Positions 43,001 through 56,100 of a stretch of 64,000 bases of DNA are shown here, one piece after another. A program made the translations under genes and the position numbers. Every line of letters begins with the position of its first letter. The first letter of the stretch is position 1. The notes beneath the pieces are model-generated. The model searched no databases, was not told the origin of the DNA, and worked only from the letters and a program-made list of their open reading frames with translations. The DNA is taken from positions 23,300,780-23,364,779 of the forward strand of contig CM059194.1 of assembly GCA_030323885.1 (NCBI GenBank). The letters are read 5' to 3'. The stretch is from Branchipolynoe longqiensis (Eukaryota > Annelida > Polychaeta > Phyllodocida > Polynoidae).

Positions 43001-46000
43001 CAGCTTACGTGGCAGAAGTTGGGGAGGGTTAGGGGGGGTTTAATGCCCACCCAACCCCTATCCTTCACTATAGACCTTATATTTTAAAGTTGCATAGTCC
43101 GATCAAATATCAAATTTTCAAAACCAAACCAATTATCTGGATTTGATTTGACATATCTAACTTAGATACTGATGCACTTATTAAGCATTTGTTTCTGCGT
43201 AGAAGGCAATACTGAGTCAATTTAACAGAGTCTGTTACTGTAGAAGTCTATGGTGTCAGAGTTTTGGCAGCTTGCCAAAACTAATTTTCCATGTTTGCAC
43301 TCAAAATATCTCAAAAGTTTACCATTTAAAATAAAAGTAACTTTGAACTAACGTAAAGTAGATACTAGTGATTGATCTAATATATTTATCTCAGAAAAAA
43401 TACAGAAATTCCAAACCATCGGACTATGCAACTTTAAACTCACTTCGCACCTAGAACCATGTGCCTTCTCATGATGAGCAAATGTGGTAGGGTTCTTGTC
43501 AGATATGTATTTCTAATGTACATTGCAGTGAAACTATCTCTGAAAATATTTTACATTAAACAAAATACAACTTCGTGTATGCATAGTCACTACCTCTCCA
43601 ACATTCCACCGTGCAAGCCGAGTCGCTGGGGTGGTTGGTTTCAGAGAACAGTTGGTTGGTTGTTGGAGTTTTACGTCCTGGCAAAATTTAGGGTCGTATA
43701 AGGACTGGTACCAACTTGTAACAGTGCGCACTCATGGCAACTTTATAGTGCTGCACCACTGGGAGACCAGGCCGCCAGCACCAGGACCTGATATCCCACT
43801 CAGTCACATTATCCTGACACTATGCCAACCAGTCCTTGCCATATCCTAATAATGCCTGAGTGGGATATCAGATCATGGTGTCGGTGGCCTGATTTCCCAG
43901 TGGGGCAGCACTATAAAGTCACCATGAGTGCACACTGTCACAAGTCGGTACCCGTCCTGATATGACCTTAGATGTTGCAAGGACGTAAAACCCCAACAAC
44001 CAACCAATCATCATGCTGTCGGTTGCGATGCGACAAAGACTGCTTTCATTACTTGACTGCCACTCTCCATTTACTTCTCTGCTGTGAGAGTGATGTCCAT
44101 GAGTCGGTCTTAATGTCTCTCAGCTTCAGGTTTCTCTTGATGGTATCCTTGAACCGGAGACGAGGGCGCCCTCTCTTTCTGTAACCAGAAGACAGTTGAG
44201 AATAGAGGATCTACTTTGGTAGCCTGTCTGATGACATCCTCATGAGGTGTCAAGTCCACCGGAGATTCTTTTTGATCAAAAGATCTTCCATAGAGGGCAG
44301 ACCCGTCCGTTCGAGTATTTCCTTATTTGTCACTTTGTCCTTCCAGGTTAGCCTCATGATTGAAGGCAGATGTCGCATCATGAAGGCATGCAGCTTTTTC
44401 ACCTGTCATCTGTACACTGTCCAGGCCTCGGCTCCATATAGTAGGGTGGATAGCACGATTGCATGGTAGATCTTGCCTTTGACCCGGCATGGACACATGG
44501 TGGTTGTTCCAGAGTCTCTGGCATAGTCGGTCGAAAGATGCGCTAGCCTTGGCCATCCTCCTCTGTATTTCAGCATCAATGCATCCATCTCTTGATATAG
44601 TGTTTACGAGGTAGGTGAATTCCGGAACAGAGTTCAGCTTGTTTCCGTCACCCATGCTGTCCTCCTCTCGGGTTCTTGTAGAGTTGGGTTCGTACAGCAC
44701 CTCCGTCTTCTTGATGTTAATCTTCAGGCCAAACTTCTTTGATGCATCGGAGAAAGCGTCCACTATTTTCTGGATCTCTTCAGCAAAGTGGGCAACCAAT
44801 GCACTGTCATCTGCAAATAGCAGCTCTCTCACCAGTATCCGAGTAGTCTTGGTCTTCGCTCTGAAGTGTACGACATTGAATAGGTCAGCGCTCTGTCTGG
44901 ACTGTATATAGATGCCATCCCCCATGTCTCGGAATGCCTCGTCGAGCATTGCTGATAGGAAGATGTCAAAGAGCGTGGGGGCCAGTACACAACCTTGCTT
45001 GACCCCATTGGTAACCCTGAACGATTCCGAGACTTCCCCTCCAACACTAACGTTCGCGAATCACATTGTTATAATTTCATCAACATACTCACGTCTAAAT
45101 TGGTGAATCCTGCAGCGAATCCAGACACATATCTCTTGATGCATGGCGTCAGGTAGGCATCGGCACAAGCTGCAATATCAAATAAAAACTACATGACCTG
45201 GAGACTCGCATGCGGCAGATCAGGAGTTCGGTTCCCGGTCGAGTCAAACTAATGACTTATAAAATTGATACTTGTCGCTTCCTAGCCTGGCGCTCGGCAT
45301 TACTAGGATAGGGCAAGGACTGGTTTGCTCAGTGTCATTAGGATAATGTGACTGAGTTGGATATTGGGTCATGGTGCCGGCGGCCTGATTTTCCAGTGGG
45401 GCAGCACTATAAAGGCACCATGAGTGTGCGCTGTCACAAGTCAGTACCCGTCCTGACATGACCTGAGATGTTGCCAGGATGTAAAACTCTAACAACCAAC
45501 CAATGAACATGACTTGGACATAACAAAGACAATGAAATTTAGCCCGAGCATGGAACACAAAGTGTGGGAGGGAGGGATTTCTTGTGAGTTTTTTTTTTAG
45601 ATGTTGTATTTATGCTGGCCATAACGGTTAATGACTTGTTTTCGCCGCTAGACAGTAATAGTCATGTGGTTCCCCTTGTTTGATTAATTTCAGTTGTTGT
45701 GTAGCTATCTACTGCATGCATTCTTTCTCTGTTTATAAACATTCTCCCACATCTCCATAACCTCCGTGAGTCTGAGGATTGTCAAATATACCTTTTCAGT
45801 TACTACCCACGACATCGGTTCTTCCCATCAGAGGACGAATTGATAGTGGAAATCCTTTATAAGACCTTTTTATACAAAGCATTGTTTGTTTGTTGTTGTT
45901 TTGTATCCTAACAACATCTAAGGTCATATCAGGACGGGTACTGACTTGTGACAGTGCGCACTCAAGGCAACTTTATAGTGCTGCCACACTGGGAGAGCAG

Positions 46001-47416
46001 GCTGCCAGCACCATGACCTGATATCCCACTCAGTCACATTATCCTGACACTGAGCCAACCAGTCCTAGTCCTAATCTAATAAAGCCGAGCACCTGGCTAG
46101 GAAGTGACAAGTATCAATTTTTAAGTCATTGGTTTGACTCAAGCAGGGTTTCGAACCCATGGACCCGGATCCCCCGATCTCCCAAAACAGGAGACGGACG
46201 CTCAACTCATTCGGCCACCCGTCTGGTTTTCCACGGAGCATGCTGCACACGGAGCTGATAGAAACATTAGTTTTCCCACTGTCGTCAGAGGTAAGTTTGT
46301 TTGTTTGTTGTTGTTTTACGTCCTAGCAACATCTAAGGTGATATCAGGACGGGCGTCAGAGGTAAAGCTTGTGGTGGAAACCCTCTTCTTAGACCTTTAC
46401 CACAGAGTTGGCTTCATTCACACTGAACCAGACGGAATGGTAGAATGAGTTGAGCGCTCATCTCCCGTTTTGGTAGGACGCGGGATTTTGAAACCCCAAG
46501 TTCACACCCTGGTGGAGTCAAAACAATGACTTAAAAATTTATACTTGTCGCTTCCTAGCCTCGAGCCAAGCCTCTGCATTAATAGGATGAGTGCACATTG
46601 TCACGAAGTCGGTTCTCGTCCTGATATGACCTTAGATGTTGATAGGACGTAAAACTTCAACAACCAAGCGACTAACCAAGCCACCACCAAAATCCAGCAA
46701 CAAAGTTAAATGTTTCAAGTACGCCCGGCGTTGTGTGATATATAGCCTGCAGGGATGAAAGTGGTCTCTGGCAAAAAGATGCGGAAATCAGGCCGAGATT
46801 ATTACACCGACAGCGAATTTCCGCGAAAACGCGCATTAGCACTCACCATACCGTGTCCAGGGCCGCGTTCAGGGTAAACTTCCGAGGTGCCTCGGGGAAA
46901 TTCCTGACGTCACGCTAGTCTGAACAACTTTAGCTATTGGTCGCCTCGAAAAGTGGCGGCACCCATAGGGGGCAGCCATTTGCAATGGAAAGAAGAGCAC
47001 TGATTGGCTGAAACCACTGAATTCTGCAGCCATTTTCGAGGCGCTTTTTGCCTCCTGCCTGAAAAGGGAGACTTCTCCGAGTCGACTCCGATGCGTACCT
47101 TGAACGCAAATAGGCCAAAAAGACGTTGAGGAGCCGTCTCCGAGGCGTACCTTGAACGTGGCCCAGGATTTGTGGAAAAATGCCGGAAGTTAGGTTTCAA
47201 CTATCCTTGTTGTGACTGTATTATTGCCCATCCCTAACTCTGTCTTTGGGGTTTATGTCCTAGCAACATTTAAGGTCATATAGGAACGGGATTCGAAATA
47301 ACCAATTGTTGTCATATACATCCTGATTCTTTAACATTTTGTTTAAGATTAATCGGTAAATATTTTAAAAATCGCGGAAATCGCGATCTTTCATCATCCT
47401 CATTCCCTGTACATTC

Positions 47417-47500
<84 letters not shown>

Positions 47501-50500
47501 CGTATATGTACATGTACATACATATATGTATATATGGGTCGTTCTCAGAAACTGTGTACCACTTGAGGTAGTCTACTTGAAATGCATATTTCAAAGAAAC
47601 CCATTATTGGAGTGTCAATACTTAGTCCAATAATGTGGAAGATATTTTAGATCAAAAGTAAATGTTAATATTGTGTATTATGTATCTTATTGGGATGGAT
47701 GTTCCTAAATAAATAGAAATTACATCACTTATTTGTGACATTGTCAACAGCATTGAAAATAAAGTGTCACAAACTTAATGAAAACCTCTGAAAAACAGCA
47801 CATTTCACTTCAAATGGTCATATACAATGTCTTCATTAAGTTGAAAACATTTATTTCTAAAAGTTTGTTTTTTTAATTATGAAATAGTTAACCTTTTCTG
47901 GAGTCATTAACATCGTAACATTTCGTTTCCACTTGCAAATACTATGAAACTGTATCAAACACTAAATACAGATACAGTACAGGAACTATTTTCACCACTT
48001 GACACTATGCATGGACCCAGTTATGGTATAGTAAAAGATAATATTTTTCTGCTTTTCTCTTTAATCATCACAAAAAGACAAAACCATAGCAATGAGGTTT
48101 CAAATTATTATTACTACTGTTTATAAAGCAAGTGGCATGTTTGTTTGTTTGTTTGTTGTTGGTTTATGTCCTAGCAACATCTAAGGTCATATCAGGACGG
48201 GTACCGACTTGTGACAGTATGCACTCATGGCGATTTTATAGTGCTGCCCCACTGGGAAATCAGGCCGCCAGCACCATGACCTGATATCCTACTCAGTCAC
48301 ATTATCCTGACACCGAGCTAACCAGCCCTTGCCCTATCCTAATAATGCCGAGCACCAGGCCAGAAAGCGACAAGTATAAATTTTTATGTCATTGGTTAGA
48401 CTCGACTGGGAATCGAACTCGCAAACTCCTGATTTTCCGCACATGAGGCCTGTACTCTACCGATTCGGCCACCGCACCCAGTCCAAGTGGCATGTGAACT
48501 GTGCTAAAATGTCAAGCTTTGTGTGGAAAATATTTGATTTTTGAGTCAGATTGGTTTCCATGCTATCCTGCTATTTATTGGGTGTGAGCATCATTTGACC
48601 TACTTAAAAATGTCAGAATAGGTTTATTTTAAATTATTCAGATGCAAGAGGACATACACATTGAGGAAGCTTGTATACAGGACTTTGACAGCATTTTGAT
48701 TTTGTGGTACTGATGTCACAGTATTGGTACACAACTTCTGAGAACGACCCATATATGTGATATATAATGCATTATGAGAGTATAAAGGCACGGAAGGGAA
48801 TTACTTTGTTATATATTATATTCTACCGAATATTGTAACTCCTACCCATGCTCATGACATATAGTATAGTTATACGAATCTTACCTGGGTATAGATGATG
48901 GATAACTGTTGTTTTCCCGAGGTACAAGCCTCGGTTAGATGTTGGCTAGGGAGAAGGAAGCACGTCAGGAACCAGCAATCTTTACCTACTTATTCAGGAT
49001 AAAAATGATCTTAGACTCAAATGGATACTTTAATGTTTTCGTCTTGGCACAAGCAACACGATAGATGTGGCAGGGTGTGGAGGGTGGGCCCTAGCCAACA
49101 TCTAACCGAGGCTTGTACCTCGGGAAAACAACAGTTATCCATCATCTATACCCAGGTAAGATTCGTATAACTATACTATTTTACCTCGGTACTACGCCTC
49201 AGGCTAGCTTCAGGCTAGGGAGAACTTTACGTAACTTCATTTTTATCCTTAATTCATTCATAATCAAAACCATCATAGTTTTTTACATTTCATACAGTAT
49301 TCATTAGTATTAATACTTTTAACTTTTCTCACCTGTCTTGTTAATTGGTGAGTAAGCGTGTGGCCAGGCCGCTCGACTTTTCTAGTCGTTTGTTGTAATG
49401 TTTTGCAAACGATCTAGCAGTCTTCCAGCCTGCATGTGCCAGGATCCGTTTCACTGAGATCCCTAGCAGTCGTGCTTTGGAGACCATGGCTCCTCGTGTC
49501 GAATGGGAAGCGTAGCGTCCCGTGTCCACTCCTGCTGCCTTCAGGACAATAATGGTCCATCGTGCCAGAGTGTCTCTTGAAATACCTTTGTGTGGTTTAA
49601 TAAAACTCACCAACAATTGTCTTGAATTCCTAATAACTTTTGTCTTGGATAAATAAACCCGTATGGCAGACACTACACACAGTTGTCTGTCATCCGGGAA
49701 ACTGTTCAAATGCACTGTAGATAATGGATCCCCTGTGCGGTTCGACTTTAACAATTGCTGTAAATCAAACGTCGCCTCCTTGCGATCTATCTCCAAACCA
49801 TCCAATGACAATGCTACAATCGTTTGTCCTCTGTGTCCAGTAACTAACAGCAATAATACTGCCACCTTAAATCCTAGCTGTTTCAAATCCAAATTCCTAT
49901 TACTAGGCCAACTCTTAAATAGTGTGAACACAATTGACACATCCCAAAACCTATTATATTTTGGCTTTGGAGGGTTTCTTTCGTAAACCGATCTCAAAAA
50001 CCAACAAACCACTTGGTGTTTCCCAATTGTCTGTCCATCAATTCGGGGAAGTATAATGGATAGAGCGCATCTTGCCGCATTAAGCGCTCCAAACCCCAAC
50101 CCCTGATCTTCCAGCATCCTTAAAAATCTAATAACTTGTGCAATTGTAGGCTTCATTGGCTTTACCTTCATAAGCAAACAATGAAGCCCCCATTTCTTCA
50201 AATAACTTGAATATAACTTAACAGTTCCTTTCCTCCAAACATGGGAAGTTAATCTCTCCTGAGTAACCTTATCTAACCCAAACTGTTGCAAATATTTGTT
50301 GAAAAACGGAATTCCCAGAGGTGTATTATTTACACGTCTCCGTGAATCTTCCACCGGCCTTGTGGGAATCGTATAGGTTCCTTGGCTCCGGGGGCCACTC
50401 CTACTAACCATGACTGCATGTCCCAATCTGGAACTATCAGTCTCCTGATCTTCATTGCTACTCCTTTGATTTGAGGAAAAACTGACAGCCATGGAAGTTT

Positions 50501-53128
50501 GCGTAGCCCTATCTACTTGTTCCCTGGAGGGGGGAACGGCTTGGTGGGAGGAAACTCCCTCCTGAATGGTCGATTTCCGTCGTTCCAGCCGAATGACTGG
50601 CGCTGACCCCGACCTCTGGGCTGGAAAGTCGGTCCCGACCTTCCTCCTCTGGCAGGGGGCCGACGAAAATCCACTCGAGCTCTACGAAACTGAGTGTTGG
50701 GTTCCACCGGCTTACCTTTGTCTATATTCTTGCCATACTTAGCTTCAGCCTCCACTCCCTTGAAGAGATACTGGAGCTGACCGCCAAACATCTTGGTTTT
50801 GTCCAACGGTTTTCCCTTTATCGGCTTGGGAGGAAGGAAAAGAGTATATTCCTTCCCATCATTGTCCACAATTTTCTTGGACCTGGCTACCTCCCTACCA
50901 GCCTCGGTACAGACGGCCTTGAAGACATTCTCAAACCGTCTACTCGAAATATAGTTAGCAGCAGCCGTTAACATGCCCAGACCCTTATCCATGGTTCTGG
51001 CCAGCGAAGAGAACTTATTCTCAGTTTGCATACGATTGGCCACTGGAGCAATCGCTGTTAAGGCCCCAAGCACCGCCTTGTGAACTGTGAAAAGAGTCAA
51101 CTCAAACCTTTTCCTCTCCTCATTCAGATGAACCTCGTTGTCCATCTCCTTCACCTGCGAATGAGGAACACCTTTAATCCCCGTCAGCTGTACACCCAGC
51201 CTGGTGATTACTTCGGCCGGTTTGAAAGTATTAAAGTGTCCCTTAATAGTTTCTCTCATCATGGTTGTTGTAAGGACTTTCTTAGCTTTTTCTTTAGCGC
51301 ATTTCTTGCGCACTTTGCCACCTATCTTTGCAAACAACCCCACTCGGTCAGTCTCTGAATCTGATTCCGTTGTAGATGAATCATCAGAAGAATCTGAAGA
51401 AGAATCTTTCTTCTTCTTCTTTTTCTTAGTCTTCCTTTTCTTTGTCTTCTTTTTCACCACCTTCTTCCTTGCCTTTGTGTAGTCGTCTCCTGACGAGACC
51501 ACTGCTTTCTTGACTTTCTTCTTTTTAACCCGGCGCATTGGGTCCGAAGATGAATCATCATCCCCTGACAACTCCTCTTCCCCACCAACTCTTTCCTCGT
51601 CCGAGTCAGTCTCTGGAGGAGGTGACCTTTTCTTTTGACGAAAAGTAGCCTGGTCACGGTTAAGGAGCTGTAACTCCAACATCTCCATCCGGGCTTCCCA
51701 ATCCAGTGGCGGCACTCGCAACACCACCGAATCACAACTGTCGTCCGGATCCGACATACCATGCGTCCCGGGCCGAGGCGACGGAGGAACCGCCAACACC
51801 TGCCCCTCATCGGACTCATCCGGTGGGCGACCCTCTGCGGCAGCTGGTGCCACCGTCTTACCGCGCTTCGTGGCCATCAGAAATCTGGAAACAATCGAAC
51901 GAGAGTTACCAAACAGCCATGGCGCATAGACTAAATGTCACGAAAGATTAATTTAATAACCATTGTGCATCTAGTGGTGTAGTAAACCGTTTTAAACTGT
52001 TTCTACACAGGCGTGGATAAGCTAATTTTGTCGTAGGTCGGTGTGAACCAAACCAAACGAGGGGTAGGGACCAGTAAACCGGTACCCTCCCACACTCTCT
52101 GTTCCGTACACTTCTCCCCCCTGCGGCTACTGCGCCAGCAAGTTGGAGAAAATGCTACGAAACTCGGAGCGTACGCCTAACTATGGGGAGTCTATAAAAG
52201 AAACCCAAGATTATTTCCAACGCGAATCCATAAAAGAGACCGCGGAAATAATCCCAAAAAGACAAATGAGCCTAAATTCGAGAACCCTTTACGTGTTCCA
52301 CGTCAACAATGCCGAAACGGCGTATATTAATTTATCGAAAAAACACCACGAGATGCACAATAATTCAATAAATTAACAACAAAGCATAAATACACAAGAA
52401 ATATCTACACTTAGCCTGGCAAGAGCAAACCGATAATCCAGTTCCAAACCCCTTACGGGCCTCGCTCCTCTGCCAACCGTCAACAACGCCGAATCGGCGT
52501 ATATTAAATTACGCAAATAACTTAATAAATTCACAACAAAGCCTATCTACCCAAGAAATACATATCCTCCAGTATTCTTGGGTTAACAATAACATCCTAA
52601 AGTCGCCATAGCAATAGCGATAAACAAGAAATAAACAAAATGGCGAACCCAAACTACAGCGTACCGGCACTCGAACGGTAACGCTAATAATTACTTAATA
52701 AATTCGCCAAATTAATATAACTTGCACCAAAGACTCCACAGGTCTTAATAAACACCCCTGTATTCCCAGTACTGTCGAAATACAAAGTTATTTGTCGATA
52801 ACGACACTCAAGAAAATAAACAAATTGGCGAACCCACTCCAACTTGCCAACTAGCGTACCGGCACACAACTCGGTTAAACGCTAACTATTACTTTAATAA
52901 ATTCGCCAATTTAATATAACTTTGACCAAATATTGCACAGGTCTTAATAAACAATCCTGTGAAAAATATAATCCAACTTACTTCGAATAACGTAGTTAAT
53001 TGTCGATAAAGACCGCTGTCACCTCGCACACGTCTTCACAGTGCGAGATCCATATGCTAATTGCTGGTTCCTGACGTGCTTCCTTCTCCCTAGCCTGAAG
53101 CTAGCCTGAGGCGTAGTACCGAGGTAAA

Positions 53129-53159
<31 letters not shown>

Positions 53160-56100
53160 GATTAATTATCTGAGTACTTACGGAGTACAGTTGACGCATA
53201 ATTGGTGTTTCACCAAGTTCGAGGACTCGGCTATTTGTAGGACAGTGAGAGGTAGGCATACCCCGAATCCAGCACCCTTTACCTAACCTTACGCGAAAGT
53301 ATGCCTCCAACAATTGGCGAAAGATTAATATGTAGCACAATAGTAATCTTCCAGTCCAGTAAGAACATCACCTTTCCCTGGTTTGGGTGGGACTGTCCTA
53401 CAAATAGCCAAGTCCTCGAACTCGGTGAAACACCAATTATGCCTCAACTGTACTACCTAAGTACTTGCATAATTAATCTATTTCACCTCATTCTCGTACT
53501 CCTGGCTAATTATAGAACAGTGAGAGGTTTACATAGAAATAATATTAATTACTAACTTGAGCTAATTTATTTATTTATCCGACAACTTTTAATGCCTAAG
53601 CAAGGTTGTAGCCATATTGATCTTCTCCACTCTTTTGTTATAATGTCTAGCAAAAGCAATGGAAGACTTCCAACCTGCATTCTTAAGAATAGTGTAATAG
53701 GAACACCTAGGTTCCTTGCATTGGAAGCAACTGCCCCTCTCGTGTAGTGGGCCCCAAACTGGGAAGTGTCTATTCCTGTTAATTTGAGCACTCTGAGTGT
53801 CCATCTCGTTAGTGTGTCTCTAGAAATAGGTCCATGAGGCCTAATAAGCTCAGCAACAACTGTTTGCTTTTCCTCATTTTCTCAGTACGAACAATCTAAT
53901 ATTTAATAGCTGTAACTACACACAACTTCCTATCTTCAGAAAAGCAGTTAATGTCACTGAGGACAATGGGTCTCCTGTCCTGTTTGATTTCAAAAGTTTT
54001 TGAGGTGGAAAATTGCCTCTTCTCTTGACAACTGCAGTCTATCAATGCTCAAAGCTAATACTGTTTGGCCTCTGTGACCTGTAATTAAGACGATCAGCAG
54101 AGCCACCTTAAACCCTAGATCTCTGACATTTAAATGCGTATTGTCAGGCCAAGACTTAAAGTTTAAATACTAAAGAAGCGTCCCAAAATCTCGCTTAAAT
54201 AGGCTTCGAGGGATTTCTCTCAAATACCGATTTGAGAGAAATCCTACAAACTGATTAGTTTGTAGGATTTCGTAAGTGACGACCTAGTTGCGCCAGTCTC
54301 AGTTACTACATGTAACTGAGACTGGCGCAATTCTTAATGTACATAGAATGTTACATCATTTTAACAAGCTTGTAACAACAAGCTTGTTAAAATGATGTGT
54401 CTATTCATAGACACATCATTTTGATTTGTCTATGAATAGACACATCCAATTTGACAGCCTAAATGTTTAGGCTGTCTCTATCGTTGTAGCTTCATAGCTG
54501 ACCCAGTCTTGCATTGAGCTCAAGGTCAATGATCGGTGGGGCAGCTCCGCCCTGGCCCGAGGCCGGAGAGCGGTCTAGGTTGTTCCGTTCCATTTGACCG
54601 ATCTTGTCATGGTTGACGCCCCCTCCTCAGGCGATTGCGTAGCCGATTCGCAAACCGGCTATACGCGACTGTCGGTCTGCTATCGTATAATGAGGGGCGT
54701 ATTAGCCAAAGCCAATAAACTATTCGCTACAATGCATCTCTGACTCATGACAGTGCTAACCAAAATACTCCACAATTAAACCAGAATAGTATTTTGGACC
54801 ATAGAGACACAAAGCTATGTAAATCTATAGGAGGCGCCTACACTCGTTGTCAGTTGTCAGCTGACCAGGGAGGCATTTACTCCCTGAAAATTGGATGGAT
54901 TGATTGATTGATGGTTTCTTTACGCCGTGTCGGCAGCATAAGGTGGGGGGGGGGGGGCTATGGAGGAGCAGTAGGATAGTAGTAGGATAATAGTCTGATG
55001 ACACCGGCGTCGGTTGACGACCCCTTGCTGTCTTGAGTCACCACGTGATGCAGGCCAGTGTACTATGAACTGAGCCTGTGTAGTACTCCCCTGAAGCAGA
55101 ATCTTCCCCAGCGACAACCTCACTATGTCACCAACAATTTAGGATAAACTACCGAATAGTAATTTGCTATCTGTAAAACTACACCTTAAAAAGGTTGCCA
55201 ACAATTTGGACTTTTAATAATGTCAATAATCTAATGCTATGAAGTAGTAGTCTTGTGACACCGGCGTCGGTTGACGCCCCTTCTTGTCTTGTGACTCACC
55301 ACATAATGTGGGCCAGTGTCGTGTAAACTGCCGAGTCGTACATACGTCCAATAAATTGGACTATTCCCAGAAACAAAATGCAATGCTATGAATTAGTAGT
55401 CTTGTGACACCATCGTAGGTTGACGCCCCTTATCTGTCTTGTGACTGCTAAAACTCTCCAAAATTCGTAACCCATGCGTGGGCAGCTCCGCCATGGTCCG
55501 AGGCCGGTGCATCATCTAGAAGGTACCGTTTCTACTATTCACACAAACAAAATGCAATGCTATGAATTAGTAGTCATGTGACACCGGCGTCGGTTGACAC
55601 TCCTTATCTGTCTTGTGACACTGCTAAAACTGTCAAAAATCCGAACACATACGTGGTCGGCTCCATCCTGGTTCGAGGCCAGTGCACGGTCTAGAAAGTT
55701 CCGTTCCGGTTGACCACCCGTGTGCATCCAGTCGAATTATACTGTAAGCAACATTTTTGTCAGAGATTCTTGGAATCCTAGCTAACCCATAACATAGATT
55801 TAGTCAGTGGAAAAGTACCGCTGTGCGACCAGTCCAAGTAGTATTCTTTATGAGCCCAAGTTATACATAGTTGTACACACTACTGTCCCGGTGCAGTGAG
55901 TTGAAGCATGTTTCTACTTGAGACAAGTAACCTTGTTTTAAACAGTCAATTACAAGCTTGTTAAAATGATGTAACGATTTAATCCCCTCGCCTCCCTACA
56001 TATTTCTATTTGTGAAAGGCGACCTACCTTAGATACGGGACAGCCGAATGAGTTGAGCGTCCATCTCCTGTTTTGGGAGAGTGGGGGGATCCGAACCCAT

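Larger units (their letters stand above)
48860..53130 (-). mobile_element. DIRS copy 2, lacking RT/RNase H
   Basis: It has the same terminal and internal complementary design as copy 1: hairpin arms near 48860-48949 and 49090-49178, and right end GCTTCCTTCTCCCTAGCCTG to ACCGAGGTAAAAT at 53130. Only gag and the recombinase are present. A remnant of about 60 nt from the end of the RT frame (VPDWDMQSW) lies just upstream of the recombinase, showing an internal deletion of about 1.75 kb. Confidence 0.93.

Noticed and set aside
47944..48126. 60-residue plus-strand frame inside the 1.2-kb TIR element, considered as a transposase fragment
   Set aside because: No DDE-like or DNA-binding motif is visible and the element is otherwise non-coding.
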